Shown here: positions 43,808 to 53,397 of the stretch, piece by piece
Numbering within the stretch: position 1 is the first letter of the stretch
How the letters are laid out: the number at the start of each line of letters is the position of its first letter
Position numbers and translations under genes: made by a program
NCBI GenBank assembly: GCA_900550415.1
Contig: URSO01000003.1
Location: 1-57,497 of the forward strand
Reading direction: 5' to 3'
Origin: an uncultured Collinsella sp.
GTDB taxonomy: Bacteria; Actinomycetota; Coriobacteriia; Coriobacteriales; Coriobacteriaceae
Length of the DNA stretch: 57,497 nucleotides
Notes under the pieces: model-generated
Seen by the model: only the letters and a program-made list of their open reading frames with translations
Told to the model about the DNA's origin: nothing
Databases searched by the model: none

Positions 43808-45007
43808 TCAATTCTTGGAGACCTGTATTCCAACCATTTTTAATGAAACAACGGCGGTAATTACTATCGCGATTGCACCAATAATACCGAGCGCTATCTG
43901 AATGGGATATAACCCCAACACATGTCCAAATATGGAGAAAAACACTGCAGAAAAGAGAGCCCTTACCAGAGACGCGACGGAAAGGATCGTCGCGCGGAGA
44001 TCGTCCGCTATCGCGTCTTGGATTAAGTTTTCCGAAGTGATGTACACCACTTCTGGGAGAAAACAAAGCACCATGCTAAGGCCAAACAAACACAGCGGAT
44101 TTGAAGCGAACCACGGAAGAATCATGAAAAGGCCAGCCTCGATTAGCATCGAGCCGAGCATGGTATTTCTTTTCCCGAAACGCAATGAGAATAAATCTGC
44201 TGCAATGTAGGCCGTCGCATTTACTGCATAGGATGCACCGAAAAAGATTCCTATTATGGAGACGGGAGCATCAAATGCGTCGAATACCAACTGATTCAAG
44301 TTGTAATAACTCCCATAGAATCCATCGAGCATGCTTGTGCCGATTAGAAGAAGCAATACCGCAAAAGCGGATTCTCCAACACGCCAGGTTTCGCGTCTGA
44401 ACATCTTGGCCGCGTCAAACCTTCCCTTTTCAGAGCTTTCAGAACGGGTCGCTTCCGTCCTCTCAATGGGATACAGAAGGAAAAGCTGCAGGAGATAGAA
44501 AACGGAGACACATACGTAGAGGGCGCTCCAAGATACTTGGGCAATGAAAGATCCGAGCACAATCGCCATTCCCGTAGCGATTGATTGCGCGGCAAGCAGC
44601 CGAGCGTTGATGGTGAGGAAACGCTCTCCTTGACCGGCATTCCGGGCAATTTCATATAAAAGTGCTTGTTCGGATCCCGATTGAAGGGAGTAGGCGAGTG
44701 CCTCAACAAGGGAAAGCACGACAAGAAAGGGACCTGAGAGCAACAGCATGCCAGCCGTATGGAAGAAAAGCAGCAGCACGCCCACTTGAATCGAAAACTT
44801 CTTTCCAAAGAAATCGCCTATCAGCCCTGTTGGCAGCTCGAGAACGACCGTTGTAATGTTAAACAGGGCTTGATAAAGCGCGATTTCCGTGACAGACATT
44901 TCTTTCTCCGCAAGGAAAAGTAGAAACACTCCCCGATTTAAAACAAATCCCGCGAGAACGAAAAAGGCGGAATAGATGTGCAGTTGCGTAGCGGCATTCT
45001 TATTCAT
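43808..45007 (-). CDS. MFS transporter, probable drug/solute exporter
   Basis: 399 residues with about 12 predicted transmembrane helices. The loop between helices 2 and 3 has the MFS motif GLIGDFFGKK (D-x3-GK/R). Shape and length match small-molecule exporters; substrate unknown. The gene and its flanks are visibly richer in A/T than neighbouring genes (more AAA, TTT, ATT, GAA codons), which suggests recent transfer. GGAAGTGCC lies before the start. No regulator gene is adjacent; the 52-residue gene upstream is on the same strand. Confidence 0.9.
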   Translation of the reverse strand: MNKNAATQLHIYSAFFVLAGFVLNRGVFLLFLAEKEMSVTEIALYQALFNITTVVLELPTGLIGDFFGKKFSIQVGVLLLFFHTAGMLLLSGPFLVVLSLVEALAYSLQSGSEQALLYEIARNAGQGERFLTINARLLAAQSIATGMAIVLGSFIAQVSWSALYVCVSVFYLLQLFLLYPIERTEATRSESSEKGRFDAAKMFRRETWRVGESAFAVLLLLIGTSMLDGFYGSYYNLNQLVFDAFDAPVSIIGIFFGASYAVNATAYIAADLFSLRFGKRNTMLGSMLIEAGLFMILPWFASNPLCLFGLSMVLCFLPEVVYITSENLIQDAIADDLRATILSVASLVRALFSAVFFSIFGHVLGLYPIQIALGIIGAIAIVITAVVSLKMVGIQVSKN

Positions 45008-45093
45008 TTGGCACTTCCAACAACATTTTTTGTCGGGCTGTTCGCTACTGACTCGAAACCCGAAGCGTTCACGGTTTCCGATGAAGAGTCACC

Positions 45094-45252
45094 TTACCTT
45101 TTGCGGTATGGGCGCTTCTCGTACTTATAGCCGTTGAGCTTGTTGCGGCTGGGACGCTTGCCCGTGGCGTTCTCGATATCCTGCATGATGGACCCCGCCA
45201 GAGCGTAAAAAAGCTCCTCCGGCGTCACCTTAAGCGTTTTGGCGAGCTGCAT
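45094..45252 (-). CDS. 52-residue basic hypothetical protein
   Basis: Short gene with a strong AAGGAGCC ribosome binding site. The product starts MQLAKTLKVTPEELFYALAG and ends KYEKRPYRKR: a helix-turn-helix-like amphipathic N-terminus and a very basic C-terminus, as in nucleic-acid-binding small proteins. Its codon use is GC-rich, like the genome rather than the neighbouring MFS gene. No family recognised. Confidence 0.6.
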   Translation of the reverse strand: MQLAKTLKVTPEELFYALAGSIMQDIENATGKRPSRNKLNGYKYEKRPYRKR

Positions 45253-45313
45253 GATGGCTCCTTATTCGTTTGAACCGTTCGAGCCATTGTACCGCCCCAG
45301 GCTCTCCCATGCG

Positions 45314-45376
45314 TTGCGGTGAAATGCGGACTGTTTGGCGGCTTTTTTGGCCAAAACAGTCCGTATTCCACCGCAA
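45314..45376. repeat. 23-bp inverted repeat hairpin after addA
   Basis: TTGCGGTGAAATGCGGACTG.. (45314-45336) pairs with ..CAGTCCGTATTCCACCGCAA (45354-45376), 21 of 23 positions, around a loop of 17 nt. It lies 11 bp past the addA stop. There is no U-tract on the minus strand outside the stem. A 14-bp part of it (CCACCGCAAGTTAT) recurs at 56309 after mnmA. Confidence 0.65.
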
Positions 45377-45387
45377 GTTATTGAGGG

Positions 45388-48300
45388 CTAGAGGCTGTAG
45401 GTGACCACCTGAGGCTCGCACGGGTTGGCGGGGTCGACTTGCTCCACGCGGACGAACTTGACGGTCACGGCCTCAAAGCCCGCCTTGTGCAGAACATCAG
45501 CGTAAACGCGCGCCTGCAGGGCGTGCTTCTCCTGCAGCTGTTCCGGCGTCTCGTCCGGTGTGCCGCCCGTCTTGTAGTCGATGACCAGCGCGCGTGACGA
45601 ATCCGCCGGGTTCGTCGCCAAAGCATCGATGGCGCCCTCGGCATATGCACCGTAGCGAGCGATGTCCTCATCCTCGCAGCCCAGCGAAAAGAACGGCACC
45701 TCGGCGCGAACGCACGGCCAGGCAAGCAGCTCGGCACGGACCGCCGACTTGAGCCAGCGATCCAGGGCAACGTCGAAGCGTTCGCGCTGTTCCGGCGTCA
45801 GGCGCCACAGACGAGCCAGGGCGTCGGCACGCTCGGCGGGCAGCGCATCGGCACCCATCTCGATCAGCCACTGGCAGGCGGCATGGAACGCCGAGCCCAG
45901 CGCCATGGGGTTGCCGGCGGGCTCAACGGCGGCCACGCCTGCATCCGTCATCTCGGAACCATCCGACTCCGCATCATCGCCAGCCTCGTCCATGGGCACA
46001 TGCGCCTCGGCGGCTCGGTCCTCGGACTCGGCATGCAGCGCCGCGGCAATTGACGAGTAGCTGTACGAATCGCGCGCCGGATACGGGCAGGTGCCCATGC
46101 GCACGCCCACCGTCTGGGGATACACGAGCTCAAACGCATCGGGCTCGGGGTCGGCTGGACCGGGAACAGCGGCGTGGGCATCCGCACCGGCACCCTCCGG
46201 CTCCGCATCGCCGCGGACAAGCCTGCCCTCGGCATCCAGCGAAGCGTTGACCTCAAACGCCTGCTCGCCAAACGTAAAGTCCGCCAGCGAGATGAGCTCG
46301 TAGTCGCCCGGCTTGGAGTTGTCGAACACCAAACGGTCGCTATCGAGCTGCGGTATGTCCAGGCTGTCGGTCGGCAGGATGCGGCGCAGCACGTCGTAGG
46401 TCAGATCCGTCTCGACATCGAAGGTCGGCGCCGTCACCTTGCCGCGGCTCACGCCGACATCCATCGCCAGAATGACCAGCTCGCGCGCTCGCGTCATGGC
46501 GACATAGAGCAAGCGAGCCCGCTCCTCGAGCGAAAGCTGCAGGTCGTCGTTGCGCAGGCGAACGAATGCCTCGGCGGGAGAACCCGTCGCGCAGACATCC
46601 TCCATGAGCTCCGGCGGCAACCATAGCGACGTGCCCTTACCCTTAAACGCATGCTCAAACTGCTTTTTGACGTCATCGCCCTTTACGAACGTGCCGTCCG
46701 CGAGTTTAACGCCGTCGAAGCGTGCCGGCAGCGCCACGACCTGCGCTCCACCCTCGACACGCCCCATCTGAGCCGCACCCGAGGACTTACGCACGCCAAA
46801 GCACTCCGCAACCGCCACGACCGGATACTCCAGGCCCTTGGAGGCATGCACCGTCATGATGCGCACCGCGCCGTCGCCCTCCTCGTTGAGGGCGCCTGGG
46901 GCCTCCTTGCCCGCCAAGAAGCGGTCGAAGGCAAGCGCAATGGAACGCGGCGAGTTACCGAACTCGGCCTCCGCCTCGGCCACGGCATCGAGCGCCTTAA
47001 GCACGTTGGCGGCAATGGCCTTGCCCTCGGGACCACGCTGTGCCAGACGCACAAACCAGCCGGAAGCGTTGACAGTATCGCGCGCGATGGCGGCGAACGA
47101 ATCGCGGCCCACGCGACGAAGCGCATACCGCAGCACCTCGCGGGCGCGCGTCACGAGCGGCAAGTCTTGCAAACCCGGCACATCGGAATCGCTCATGATG
47201 CCCACGTCGATGTTGCGGCGCGAGGTCTCCCCCGTCTGGTCGTCCAGCTTGGTCGCCAGCGCCAGGAACTCCTGGGCGCCGAGCGCAAACATCGGCGAGG
47301 CGAGCAGTGGCATAAGGCCCTGCGCCGTATCGACCGGATTGGCGAGCGCGCACACCAGAGCGCGCACCGTCTGCACCTCGGCAGCCTGGGCAAAGACCGA
47401 GCCGCCTGCGATCACGCAGTCGAGCCCTTGGTCGCGGAAGGCCTGCGCATAGACATCGGCGTTGGTCATGCGGCCCAGCAGCAGGACCATGCTGCCCTGG
47501 GGCTGCCCCGCTTTGACGAGCGCTTGGAACCGCTCGGCAATCGCACGAGCTTTCGCCTGCGTTCGCTCCTGCGTGCTGCCACCGGCAACGAAGACCGCCT
47601 GGCGGCGCGAAGCCTTTGCCTTGAGCTTGTCCTCGCGATCGTCACTCGGCTCAAGATCCAAGAACCCCTGCATCAAACCACCGGTATCGCCGTCAAAGAC
47701 GCGCGCCACATAGCGCAGCACCTCGTCGTGGCTGCGGAAGTTGCGCACGAGTTTGACGAGCTCGCCGGCGGGGGCATCGGATGCGACAGCCGTCTCGGGC
47801 GCAGCAGAGGAGCCCACTTTGCGCTCCTGGCGGCGGAAGACCTCAACCTCGGCGCCACGGAAACGATAAATCGACTGCTGCGCATCGCCCACGGTACACA
47901 GCGCACGCTCACCCGCGCCGGTCAGGTAACGGATCAGGTCAACCTGCATCTGGTCGGTATCCTGGAACTCATCGATCATGACCATCTTAAAGCGGCCCTC
48001 ATAGGCTGCTCGAATAGCCGGGTAGTCGCGCAGCGCCTCGTACGCCATGCGCAGCAGGTCGTTGTTATCGAGCGCGGACTGGCCGGCCTTCAGCGCGCGA
48101 TACTCGGCCTCCACGGAACGGGCCAGGCCCACCAGTGCATCGAGCGCGGGGGCACCGCAGGCAAGCACGATATTGATAAATGCATCAGCAGCCTCGGCCT
48201 TGAGTAGCTCCACCTGCTCCTTAGAAAACGCCTTGCTCGCGCGCGGCATGGTGCACGACATCATAAGTCGCGCCGCATCGACCATGGTCTTGCCGCTCGC

Positions 48301-49011
48301 CTCGAACGCGTCGATGGCATCGAGCGCCGTCTGCGCCTTCTCGGTCGCGGCCTTGCTTGCGCCCAGCGCCGCGCGATAGGCATCGGCGAGCGCTGAGGTA
48401 TCGGCCTGGCCGCGCGCCACACACACGTCGTCCATACCGCCCGGCAACTGACTCGACAGCTCCAGCAGGTCGCGCACCAGACCCTTGATGGTCGTGCCGG
48501 CGCCAAAGGGACCGCCCTCGCCCGCCATGGGATACCAGGCGTAGAGGGCCTTGAGCGATGCCGCGAGCTCGGGGACGGCATCGGGCGCCGTCGCGCGGGC
48601 CAGCACATGCTCAACAGCCTGGTCCATAAGCTCGTCGGTATCGGTGAGCACCGTGAACTCGGGGTCGATGCCCAGCTCCAACGCATGCGCGCGCAGGATG
48701 CGCGAACACATGCCGTGAATGGTCGAGATCCAAGCGTCGTCGACGGTCAGGGCCTCCTCGTCCATACCCTCTTCGATAAGCGCGCGACGCACGCGGTCGC
48801 GAATCTCGGCCGCGGCATCTTTGGTAAAGGTAATGGCGAGCACCTGATCCAGATGCTCGACAAACGGACCGGATTCGGGCGAGAGCGCATAGACGATGCG
48901 GCGCGTGAGGGTAAAGGTCTTGCCCGAGCCGGCACCTGCCGAGACAAACAGCGGGCGGTCGAGCGTTTTGACGACTTGCAGTTGTTGCGGCATCAAAGTC
49001 GAAAGATCCAT
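45388..49011 (-). CDS. addA: AddA-type helicase-nuclease subunit (UvrD/Rep superfamily)
   Basis: 1207 residues. Double-strand break resection with AddB. Walker A VSAGAGSGKTFTLTRR (about 23-38), the DEFQDTDQMQVDLI Walker B, GDAQQSIYRFRGAEVEVF, the motif VI VAMTRARELVIL region, and a C-terminal RecB-type nuclease with VIDYKTGGTP and a downstream QARVYADVL. All motor and nuclease motifs appear intact. Three nt after addB; coupled expression is expected. Confidence 0.95.
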   Translation of the reverse strand: MDLSTLMPQQLQVVKTLDRPLFVSAGAGSGKTFTLTRRIVYALSPESGPFVEHLDQVLAITFTKDAAAEIRDRVRRALIEEGMDEEALTVDDAWISTIHGMCSRILRAHALELGIDPEFTVLTDTDELMDQAVEHVLARATAPDAVPELAASLKALYAWYPMAGEGGPFGAGTTIKGLVRDLLELSSQLPGGMDDVCVARGQADTSALADAYRAALGASKAATEKAQTALDAIDAFEASGKTMVDAARLMMSCTMPRASKAFSKEQVELLKAEAADAFINIVLACGAPALDALVGLARSVEAEYRALKAGQSALDNNDLLRMAYEALRDYPAIRAAYEGRFKMVMIDEFQDTDQMQVDLIRYLTGAGERALCTVGDAQQSIYRFRGAEVEVFRRQERKVGSSAAPETAVASDAPAGELVKLVRNFRSHDEVLRYVARVFDGDTGGLMQGFLDLEPSDDREDKLKAKASRRQAVFVAGGSTQERTQAKARAIAERFQALVKAGQPQGSMVLLLGRMTNADVYAQAFRDQGLDCVIAGGSVFAQAAEVQTVRALVCALANPVDTAQGLMPLLASPMFALGAQEFLALATKLDDQTGETSRRNIDVGIMSDSDVPGLQDLPLVTRAREVLRYALRRVGRDSFAAIARDTVNASGWFVRLAQRGPEGKAIAANVLKALDAVAEAEAEFGNSPRSIALAFDRFLAGKEAPGALNEEGDGAVRIMTVHASKGLEYPVVAVAECFGVRKSSGAAQMGRVEGGAQVVALPARFDGVKLADGTFVKGDDVKKQFEHAFKGKGTSLWLPPELMEDVCATGSPAEAFVRLRNDDLQLSLEERARLLYVAMTRARELVILAMDVGVSRGKVTAPTFDVETDLTYDVLRRILPTDSLDIPQLDSDRLVFDNSKPGDYELISLADFTFGEQAFEVNASLDAEGRLVRGDAEPEGAGADAHAAVPGPADPEPDAFELVYPQTVGVRMGTCPYPARDSYSYSSIAAALHAESEDRAAEAHVPMDEAGDDAESDGSEMTDAGVAAVEPAGNPMALGSAFHAACQWLIEMGADALPAERADALARLWRLTPEQRERFDVALDRWLKSAVRAELLAWPCVRAEVPFFSLGCEDEDIARYGAYAEGAIDALATNPADSSRALVIDYKTGGTPDETPEQLQEKHALQARVYADVLHKAGFEAVTVKFVRVEQVDPANPCEPQVVTYSL

Positions 49012-49014
49012 GGT

Positions 49015-52000
49015 CTACACGTCCCTCCTTACAAACGTTCCTTCGTGGTTATACGAGCAGCGCGCATGCGCGGCCTGAGCCGACGTCGGGTCGACGGCGG
49101 CAACGTTGCCTGCCTCGAGCTCGCGCAGACGCTCGGCAATGCCGGTCTCCACGCGATCGAGCAGTGCATCGAAGTCCATGTTGCCGCCCTCGCCGGGAAA
49201 GCCCTTCTTAAGGCCTGGGATGCGGCCGTCGCCGCGCTCTTCCTCAAGCAACTCGGCGCTCGCCGCACCGCGCAGCGCGGGCTTGCCGCCCTTGGTCGAA
49301 AAATAGAGCGCGGCGCGGGTATCCAGATCCAGCGCCCGACGCATGGCCTGCGCGTAGATGAGTGTCTGGGTATGGGGCGGCAGCCAGCGCGGGTCGTCGA
49401 TGGGCGCCGTGCCCGACTCCTCGTCGCGCACCGTGGGGTCGGCGAGCTTAAACTCCTCGACACCCGAACGATGCTTATAGTCGATTACCACGGCGCGATT
49501 CTCGGCATCCACATCAACGCGGTCGATGCGCCCGCCAAGCGGCCAGCCGGCATACTCAACGTTAAGATCGTTAAAGGCAAACTCCAGGTAGCGCGGGGCA
49601 AAGGGGGCAAGTGCCTCGGACTCGTAGGCAAGCACGCCCTCCAGCTGCGGCAAGATCTCGGCCACCTGCCGCTCCTCTACCGGAGAGAGCGGCACAAGCG
49701 GGCCCTCGTTGCCACGCTTGGAGGCATGTTCGGCCAAGGTCTCGTCAAAGACCTCGCGCAGCAGCTCCTGAGCACGTGGCAGGTTCTCGGGCGTCACGCG
49801 TTCCATGCCCTCCTGGGGCAGACGGGCGTGCAGGTGTTCCAGCACGTCGTGGACAAAGTTGCCCTTCTCCATATTGCCAAAGCCCGCGTCGATGGACTGG
49901 GGCTTCACGCGATACGACACGAACCAGCACAGCGGGCACGTCGAGTACGCCTCAATCTGCGAGGCGGACGTCAGACGCGGCACGAGCGGCGCGTTCTCGT
50001 CCTCGCCATCGCGGCGACGCAGGACCAGGTACGGCACAGCCGCCTCACTCAAATGCTGAGGAGCCTCGCACGCGACGCGCTTGCACTCGATGCCCTCGCC
50101 GGCCGCTGGATCAAAATCGGCGACGATACCGCCCTCGCCCACGCACGCAACCTTGGCGGCGCCAGCGGCCTCGGCGTGCGCCCGCAACTCGGTCCACACG
50201 GCAGCCGGATAGCACTCGCGCGCCTGGCGATCGTGGGTCACGCGGGCAAGCGCAACCGGGCCGCGCGCGGCCCGCATCGCGCGGCCAAAGCGCACGCGCA
50301 GCAGGGCCGCGGGCTCAAGCGTCACGCCGCTGCGCCCCAGCTCGGCCGTCAGCGTGGCCAGCGGGCCTTCCTCATGTGAGAGCGAATAACTGTCCAGGTC
50401 GACGTCGGCAAACAGCACGGCGTCGTAGCTGTCGGGGCGCAGGGCTGCCGCATCGGCAAGCGACGCAAAGCGCACCTGGGCGCGCGGCGCGCGGTCGACC
50501 TCGTAGGTCTCGTAATCGTATGCGGTGCTGCGCTTGTCCACCTTGGTGCGAACGTCGTCAAGCACGGGCACGGTCGCGGCCTGCGACACGTCGAGCGCGC
50601 GAGCATCGTTCATAAGGATGTCGATGGCATGTCGCAGCAGGTCGGTCTCCGCCTGGCGACGAGCCTGACCGTCAAGGCCTCCAAGGGCGCGATCGGGCAG
50701 TGCCTCGGCAACGGCGAGCATGGCTTTGAGTGCCGTCACGGGTTTGTCGCGCCACAGCGCTTGGAACACGTCCGAGACCACACATGGCACGTTCTTAAAC
50801 CAGTTCTCATCACTGGCAGCCTTGCGCGTGCCCCTCACCTGGCCCTGCACGCTCTGCAGCAGGCTCTTGACGGCCGTGGTGGTCTTGCCGCGCGACAGGC
50901 GCATGTTCTTGTCGAAGGTGCGCGCGCTGGCGGCATCGGCACCCGAAAGCGGACTGTAAATCCAGTCGGTAAGCTCCGGCGCGGGCCACCACTCGGTCTT
51001 GGAGGCGGTGCCCTCGTCGGCGGCCTTCATGCGCTCGATCAGATTGGCGAGCGCCGTGAACTGCCTGCCCGCGATGGATTGGGAAAACGCCGTGAACTCA
51101 GTTGTCTCGGCCGCAATATGACGCGCCGCCAAACGGGCAGCGAGTTCACCGAACAGCCGAGGCGCCCGGGCAGACACCACGAGCACGCGCACGGGGTCCG
51201 CGGCCGCCGTGACACCGCCGTCGACCGCGGCGGCCTCACACGTTTTTACCAGACCATCGATTGCATCCACATAGGCGTGGGCACGGGCGTGAGGGCCCGC
51301 AACCTCTACAAAGGCAGGCTGAGCGGCGGACTTGGAGGCAGTCTGGGGCGCGGCGGCACCCTCCCCCAGCGGCGCGGCCTCAAACAGCACACCACGGGCA
51401 TCAAAGGCGGCAGCCAGATCTTCGCGCATTGCCGCCTGCTCGCGGGCAAGCAGCACAACGACCTCTCCCCCATTGTTCGCCACGGCCGACAGCAACTCGA
51501 GCAGGCCATGCGTAAACGACGTGATACCGCGCACGCATACGGCGCGGGTACACGCCGGAAGGTTGTCGGCCAGCACCTCGGCCATAAGGTCAGCCGCCTC
51601 GCAGGGCTCGACCATGTCTCGACGGTCCAAGCCGCTCGCATAGGCGCTCAAAAGCTCGAACACGCGGGCCTCGGCGTCACTTTTGGGCTCGGGCTGAGCG
51701 GCGGCATCGCGGCAGCGCTCGGCACCCGTTCCCGCTACGCCCGGCAGCACATCGCGGGCCATGCGCGCGAGCATGCGCACCGTTCCCTGACTGCGCGAAA
51801 GCGGCTGCAGGTCGACATCGTCGCGACGGGCGATCATGTCCGAGAACAGCATCTGGCGCTGCATGTTGTCGACGAAGCCGCGGCCATCGCCCATAAGCTC
51901 CCACAGCGAACGAAGCCACGACGCAGGGGTTTTGTAGTCAACGCCCAGCGAGACGCCAGCAACCGCGGCATCATGACGGCACAGGTCGAGCTCGGCAAAC

Positions 52001-52113
52001 GAGGACGCCAGCAAAACGGCACGTCCGTGGCGGGCGACCAGGTCGGCGAGCAACGCCGCCTCGGCATCGCTCAAGTCCGTACCGGTATTGGTGGTATAGA
52101 TTCGAACAGGCAT
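49015..52113 (-). CDS. addB: AddB-type subunit, PD-(D/E)XK nuclease
   Basis: 1032 residues. The N-terminal two thirds follow the inactivated helicase-like fold of AddB/RexB; no Walker A is seen at the start (LLASSFAELDLC). The C-terminal nuclease domain has GGRIDRVDVDAENRAVVIDYK. AddB usually holds a 4Fe-4S cluster with one Cys before the nuclease and a C-x2-C-x5-C at the end. Here YSTCPLC keeps the first, but the end reads ARCSYNHEGTFV, so two of the three last cysteines are missing. The cluster is probably lost, as in RexB-like proteins. First gene of the addBA pair. Confidence 0.9.
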   Translation of the reverse strand: MPVRIYTTNTGTDLSDAEAALLADLVARHGRAVLLASSFAELDLCRHDAAVAGVSLGVDYKTPASWLRSLWELMGDGRGFVDNMQRQMLFSDMIARRDDVDLQPLSRSQGTVRMLARMARDVLPGVAGTGAERCRDAAAQPEPKSDAEARVFELLSAYASGLDRRDMVEPCEAADLMAEVLADNLPACTRAVCVRGITSFTHGLLELLSAVANNGGEVVVLLAREQAAMREDLAAAFDARGVLFEAAPLGEGAAAPQTASKSAAQPAFVEVAGPHARAHAYVDAIDGLVKTCEAAAVDGGVTAAADPVRVLVVSARAPRLFGELAARLAARHIAAETTEFTAFSQSIAGRQFTALANLIERMKAADEGTASKTEWWPAPELTDWIYSPLSGADAASARTFDKNMRLSRGKTTTAVKSLLQSVQGQVRGTRKAASDENWFKNVPCVVSDVFQALWRDKPVTALKAMLAVAEALPDRALGGLDGQARRQAETDLLRHAIDILMNDARALDVSQAATVPVLDDVRTKVDKRSTAYDYETYEVDRAPRAQVRFASLADAAALRPDSYDAVLFADVDLDSYSLSHEEGPLATLTAELGRSGVTLEPAALLRVRFGRAMRAARGPVALARVTHDRQARECYPAAVWTELRAHAEAAGAAKVACVGEGGIVADFDPAAGEGIECKRVACEAPQHLSEAAVPYLVLRRRDGEDENAPLVPRLTSASQIEAYSTCPLCWFVSYRVKPQSIDAGFGNMEKGNFVHDVLEHLHARLPQEGMERVTPENLPRAQELLREVFDETLAEHASKRGNEGPLVPLSPVEERQVAEILPQLEGVLAYESEALAPFAPRYLEFAFNDLNVEYAGWPLGGRIDRVDVDAENRAVVIDYKHRSGVEEFKLADPTVRDEESGTAPIDDPRWLPPHTQTLIYAQAMRRALDLDTRAALYFSTKGGKPALRGAASAELLEEERGDGRIPGLKKGFPGEGGNMDFDALLDRVETGIAERLRELEAGNVAAVDPTSAQAAHARCSYNHEGTFVRRDV

Positions 52114-52216
52114 GGTCCTCCACTCAAACCGTTCGCAATAATCGATGCATCCATCCTACCCGCCCACGCGGACAGATTTGCCCCACGCCAACAGATTTCC
52201 TCCGTCCCCAAGGGAT

Positions 52217-52243
52217 CAAAAAACCGCCCCCGAAGGGACGGTT
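52217..52243 (-). terminator. rho-independent terminator of yerC
   Basis: AACCGTCCC-TTCG-GGGGCGGTT on the minus strand followed by TTTTGATCC, 28 bp past the stop. Confidence 0.9.
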
Positions 52244-52270
52244 CTGCGCAATTCGTTTGTTGCCGTTGGC

Positions 52271-52570
52271 CTACTCGCCACCCTCCAGCTTGATGAGGAT
52301 CTTGCGATAGCCACCGTACTCGCCGTTGAGCGCCTTGGAAACACGACTCACCGTGGTGGACGAAGCGCCCGTGCGGGCCTGAACCTCAACATAGGGCTCG
52401 CCCTCATCCAGATAACGCGCAACCTGCAGGCGCTGAGAAAGATCGCAGATCTCGCGCGGTGTGCAGATATCGGTTAAAAACGCCTGGATATCGTTCTCGT
52501 CGTCCAAAAGACTAAATGCGTGGACCAGCTGCTTGACATCAGGCCTGTCAAACATGTTCTCGATATTCAT
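52271..52570 (-). CDS. YerC/YecD family TrpR-like regulator
   Basis: 99 residues, all helical, with the TrpR-type helix-turn-helix: TPREICDLSQRLQVARYLDEG followed by VQARTGASSTTVSRVSKAL. Family members are small DNA-binding proteins; in most species the target is unknown. Monocistronic, divergent from the holin-like gene. Confidence 0.93.
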   Translation of the reverse strand: MNIENMFDRPDVKQLVHAFSLLDDENDIQAFLTDICTPREICDLSQRLQVARYLDEGEPYVEVQARTGASSTTVSRVSKALNGEYGGYRKILIKLEGGE

Positions 52571-52895
52571 CGATCACCGCCAAACCCGCCAAAAGGCATC
52601 GAAGTTGATACTGACATCGGGCATCGTTCGCCCGTTCTATGCAATAAAACTAATGCATGGGGCATTTGCCCGTAGCAGTGTAGCACACCACTAAACTAAA
52701 GCGACAAGACTCTCTGTCAGCGGCACGTTTTTCAGGACGAACGCCGCTTAGAAACCGAATGCGCACGTAAGCTCCACGAATATTTGAGACAATGGGCGCC
52801 CAAACACCGCGGCGCGCCCGCGCAACCATCCAAGTCGCCGCCGCAAGCCGCTTCACGCGACGTCAGCAACCCCGGCGCAAGAAAGGATTCACGCC
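52571..52895. promoter_or_regulatory. divergent intergenic region
   Basis: 325 bp between yerC and the membrane protein gene. It holds a short CGGGC/GCCCG hairpin near 52617 and AT-rich patches around 52640 and 52780. I find no convincing gene and no strong promoter match; open frames in it are shadows. Confidence 0.4.
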
Positions 52896-53261
52896 ATGCG
52901 CTTTATGCTTAACTGGCTCTTCACCTCGATCGCCATCGCGATCGCCACGTTCCTCGTCCCCGGTATCCAACCCTTCGGCTTTGCCGAGGCCTGGGTCTGC
53001 TTTGCCTTTGTGGGACTGTTCCTCAACATCGTCGATTCGTTCGTCAAACCGTTCCTCACGGTCATCTCGCTGCCGCTCACGATCATTACGCTCGGCATTT
53101 TCCAGCTCGTGCTCAACAGCTTTATGCTGGAGCTCGCCAGCTACCTGTCGGTCAACCTGTTGGGCGTCGGCATCTCCATCGCCGGCTTTGGCTCGGCCTT
53201 TATGGGCAGCATCCTAGTGTCCATCATGCGCAGCATCCTCGATAGTATTGCCGAAGAGTAG
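52896..53261 (+). CDS. Phage holin family 4 / YvlD-like membrane protein
   Basis: 121 residues with four hydrophobic helices, typical of the PF04020-type 'mycobacterial 4 TMS phage holin' family that is widespread in chromosomes and not tied to phage. Conserved segments: GIQPFGF, FVGLFLNIVDSFVKPFLTVISLPLTIITLGIF. GAAAGGATTC precedes the ATG. Function is uncertain; in some bacteria relatives belong to cell-envelope stress regulons. Confidence 0.9.
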   Translation: MRFMLNWLFTSIAIAIATFLVPGIQPFGFAEAWVCFAFVGLFLNIVDSFVKPFLTVISLPLTIITLGIFQLVLNSFMLELASYLSVNLLGVGISIAGFGSAFMGSILVSIMRSILDSIAEE

Positions 53262-53297
53262 AACGCCCCCGACGCACAAACGCATCAGACCAAATCA

Positions 53298-53334
53298 AAG
53301 GCCGCCCATCGCAAAAATGGGCGGCCTTCTTATT
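53298..53334 (+). terminator. rho-independent terminator
   Basis: AAGGCCGCCCAT / ATGGGCGGCCTT perfect arms followed by CTTATTTG, 37 bp past the membrane protein stop. Confidence 0.9.
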
Positions 53335-53397
53335 TGCCAAGTCTCAGAGGGCAAGAAAATCTACCATTTCCACCCTGCCCCCACATGGCAAGTGGGG

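Noticed and set aside
43713..44066. 117-codon minus-strand frame overlapping the MFS 3' end
   Set aside because: Out-of-frame shadow without a ribosome site; the protein-like fragment nearby is in another frame.
46651..50379. Long plus-strand open frames opposite addA and addB
   Set aside because: Arg/His-rich shadow translations of GC-rich coding DNA.
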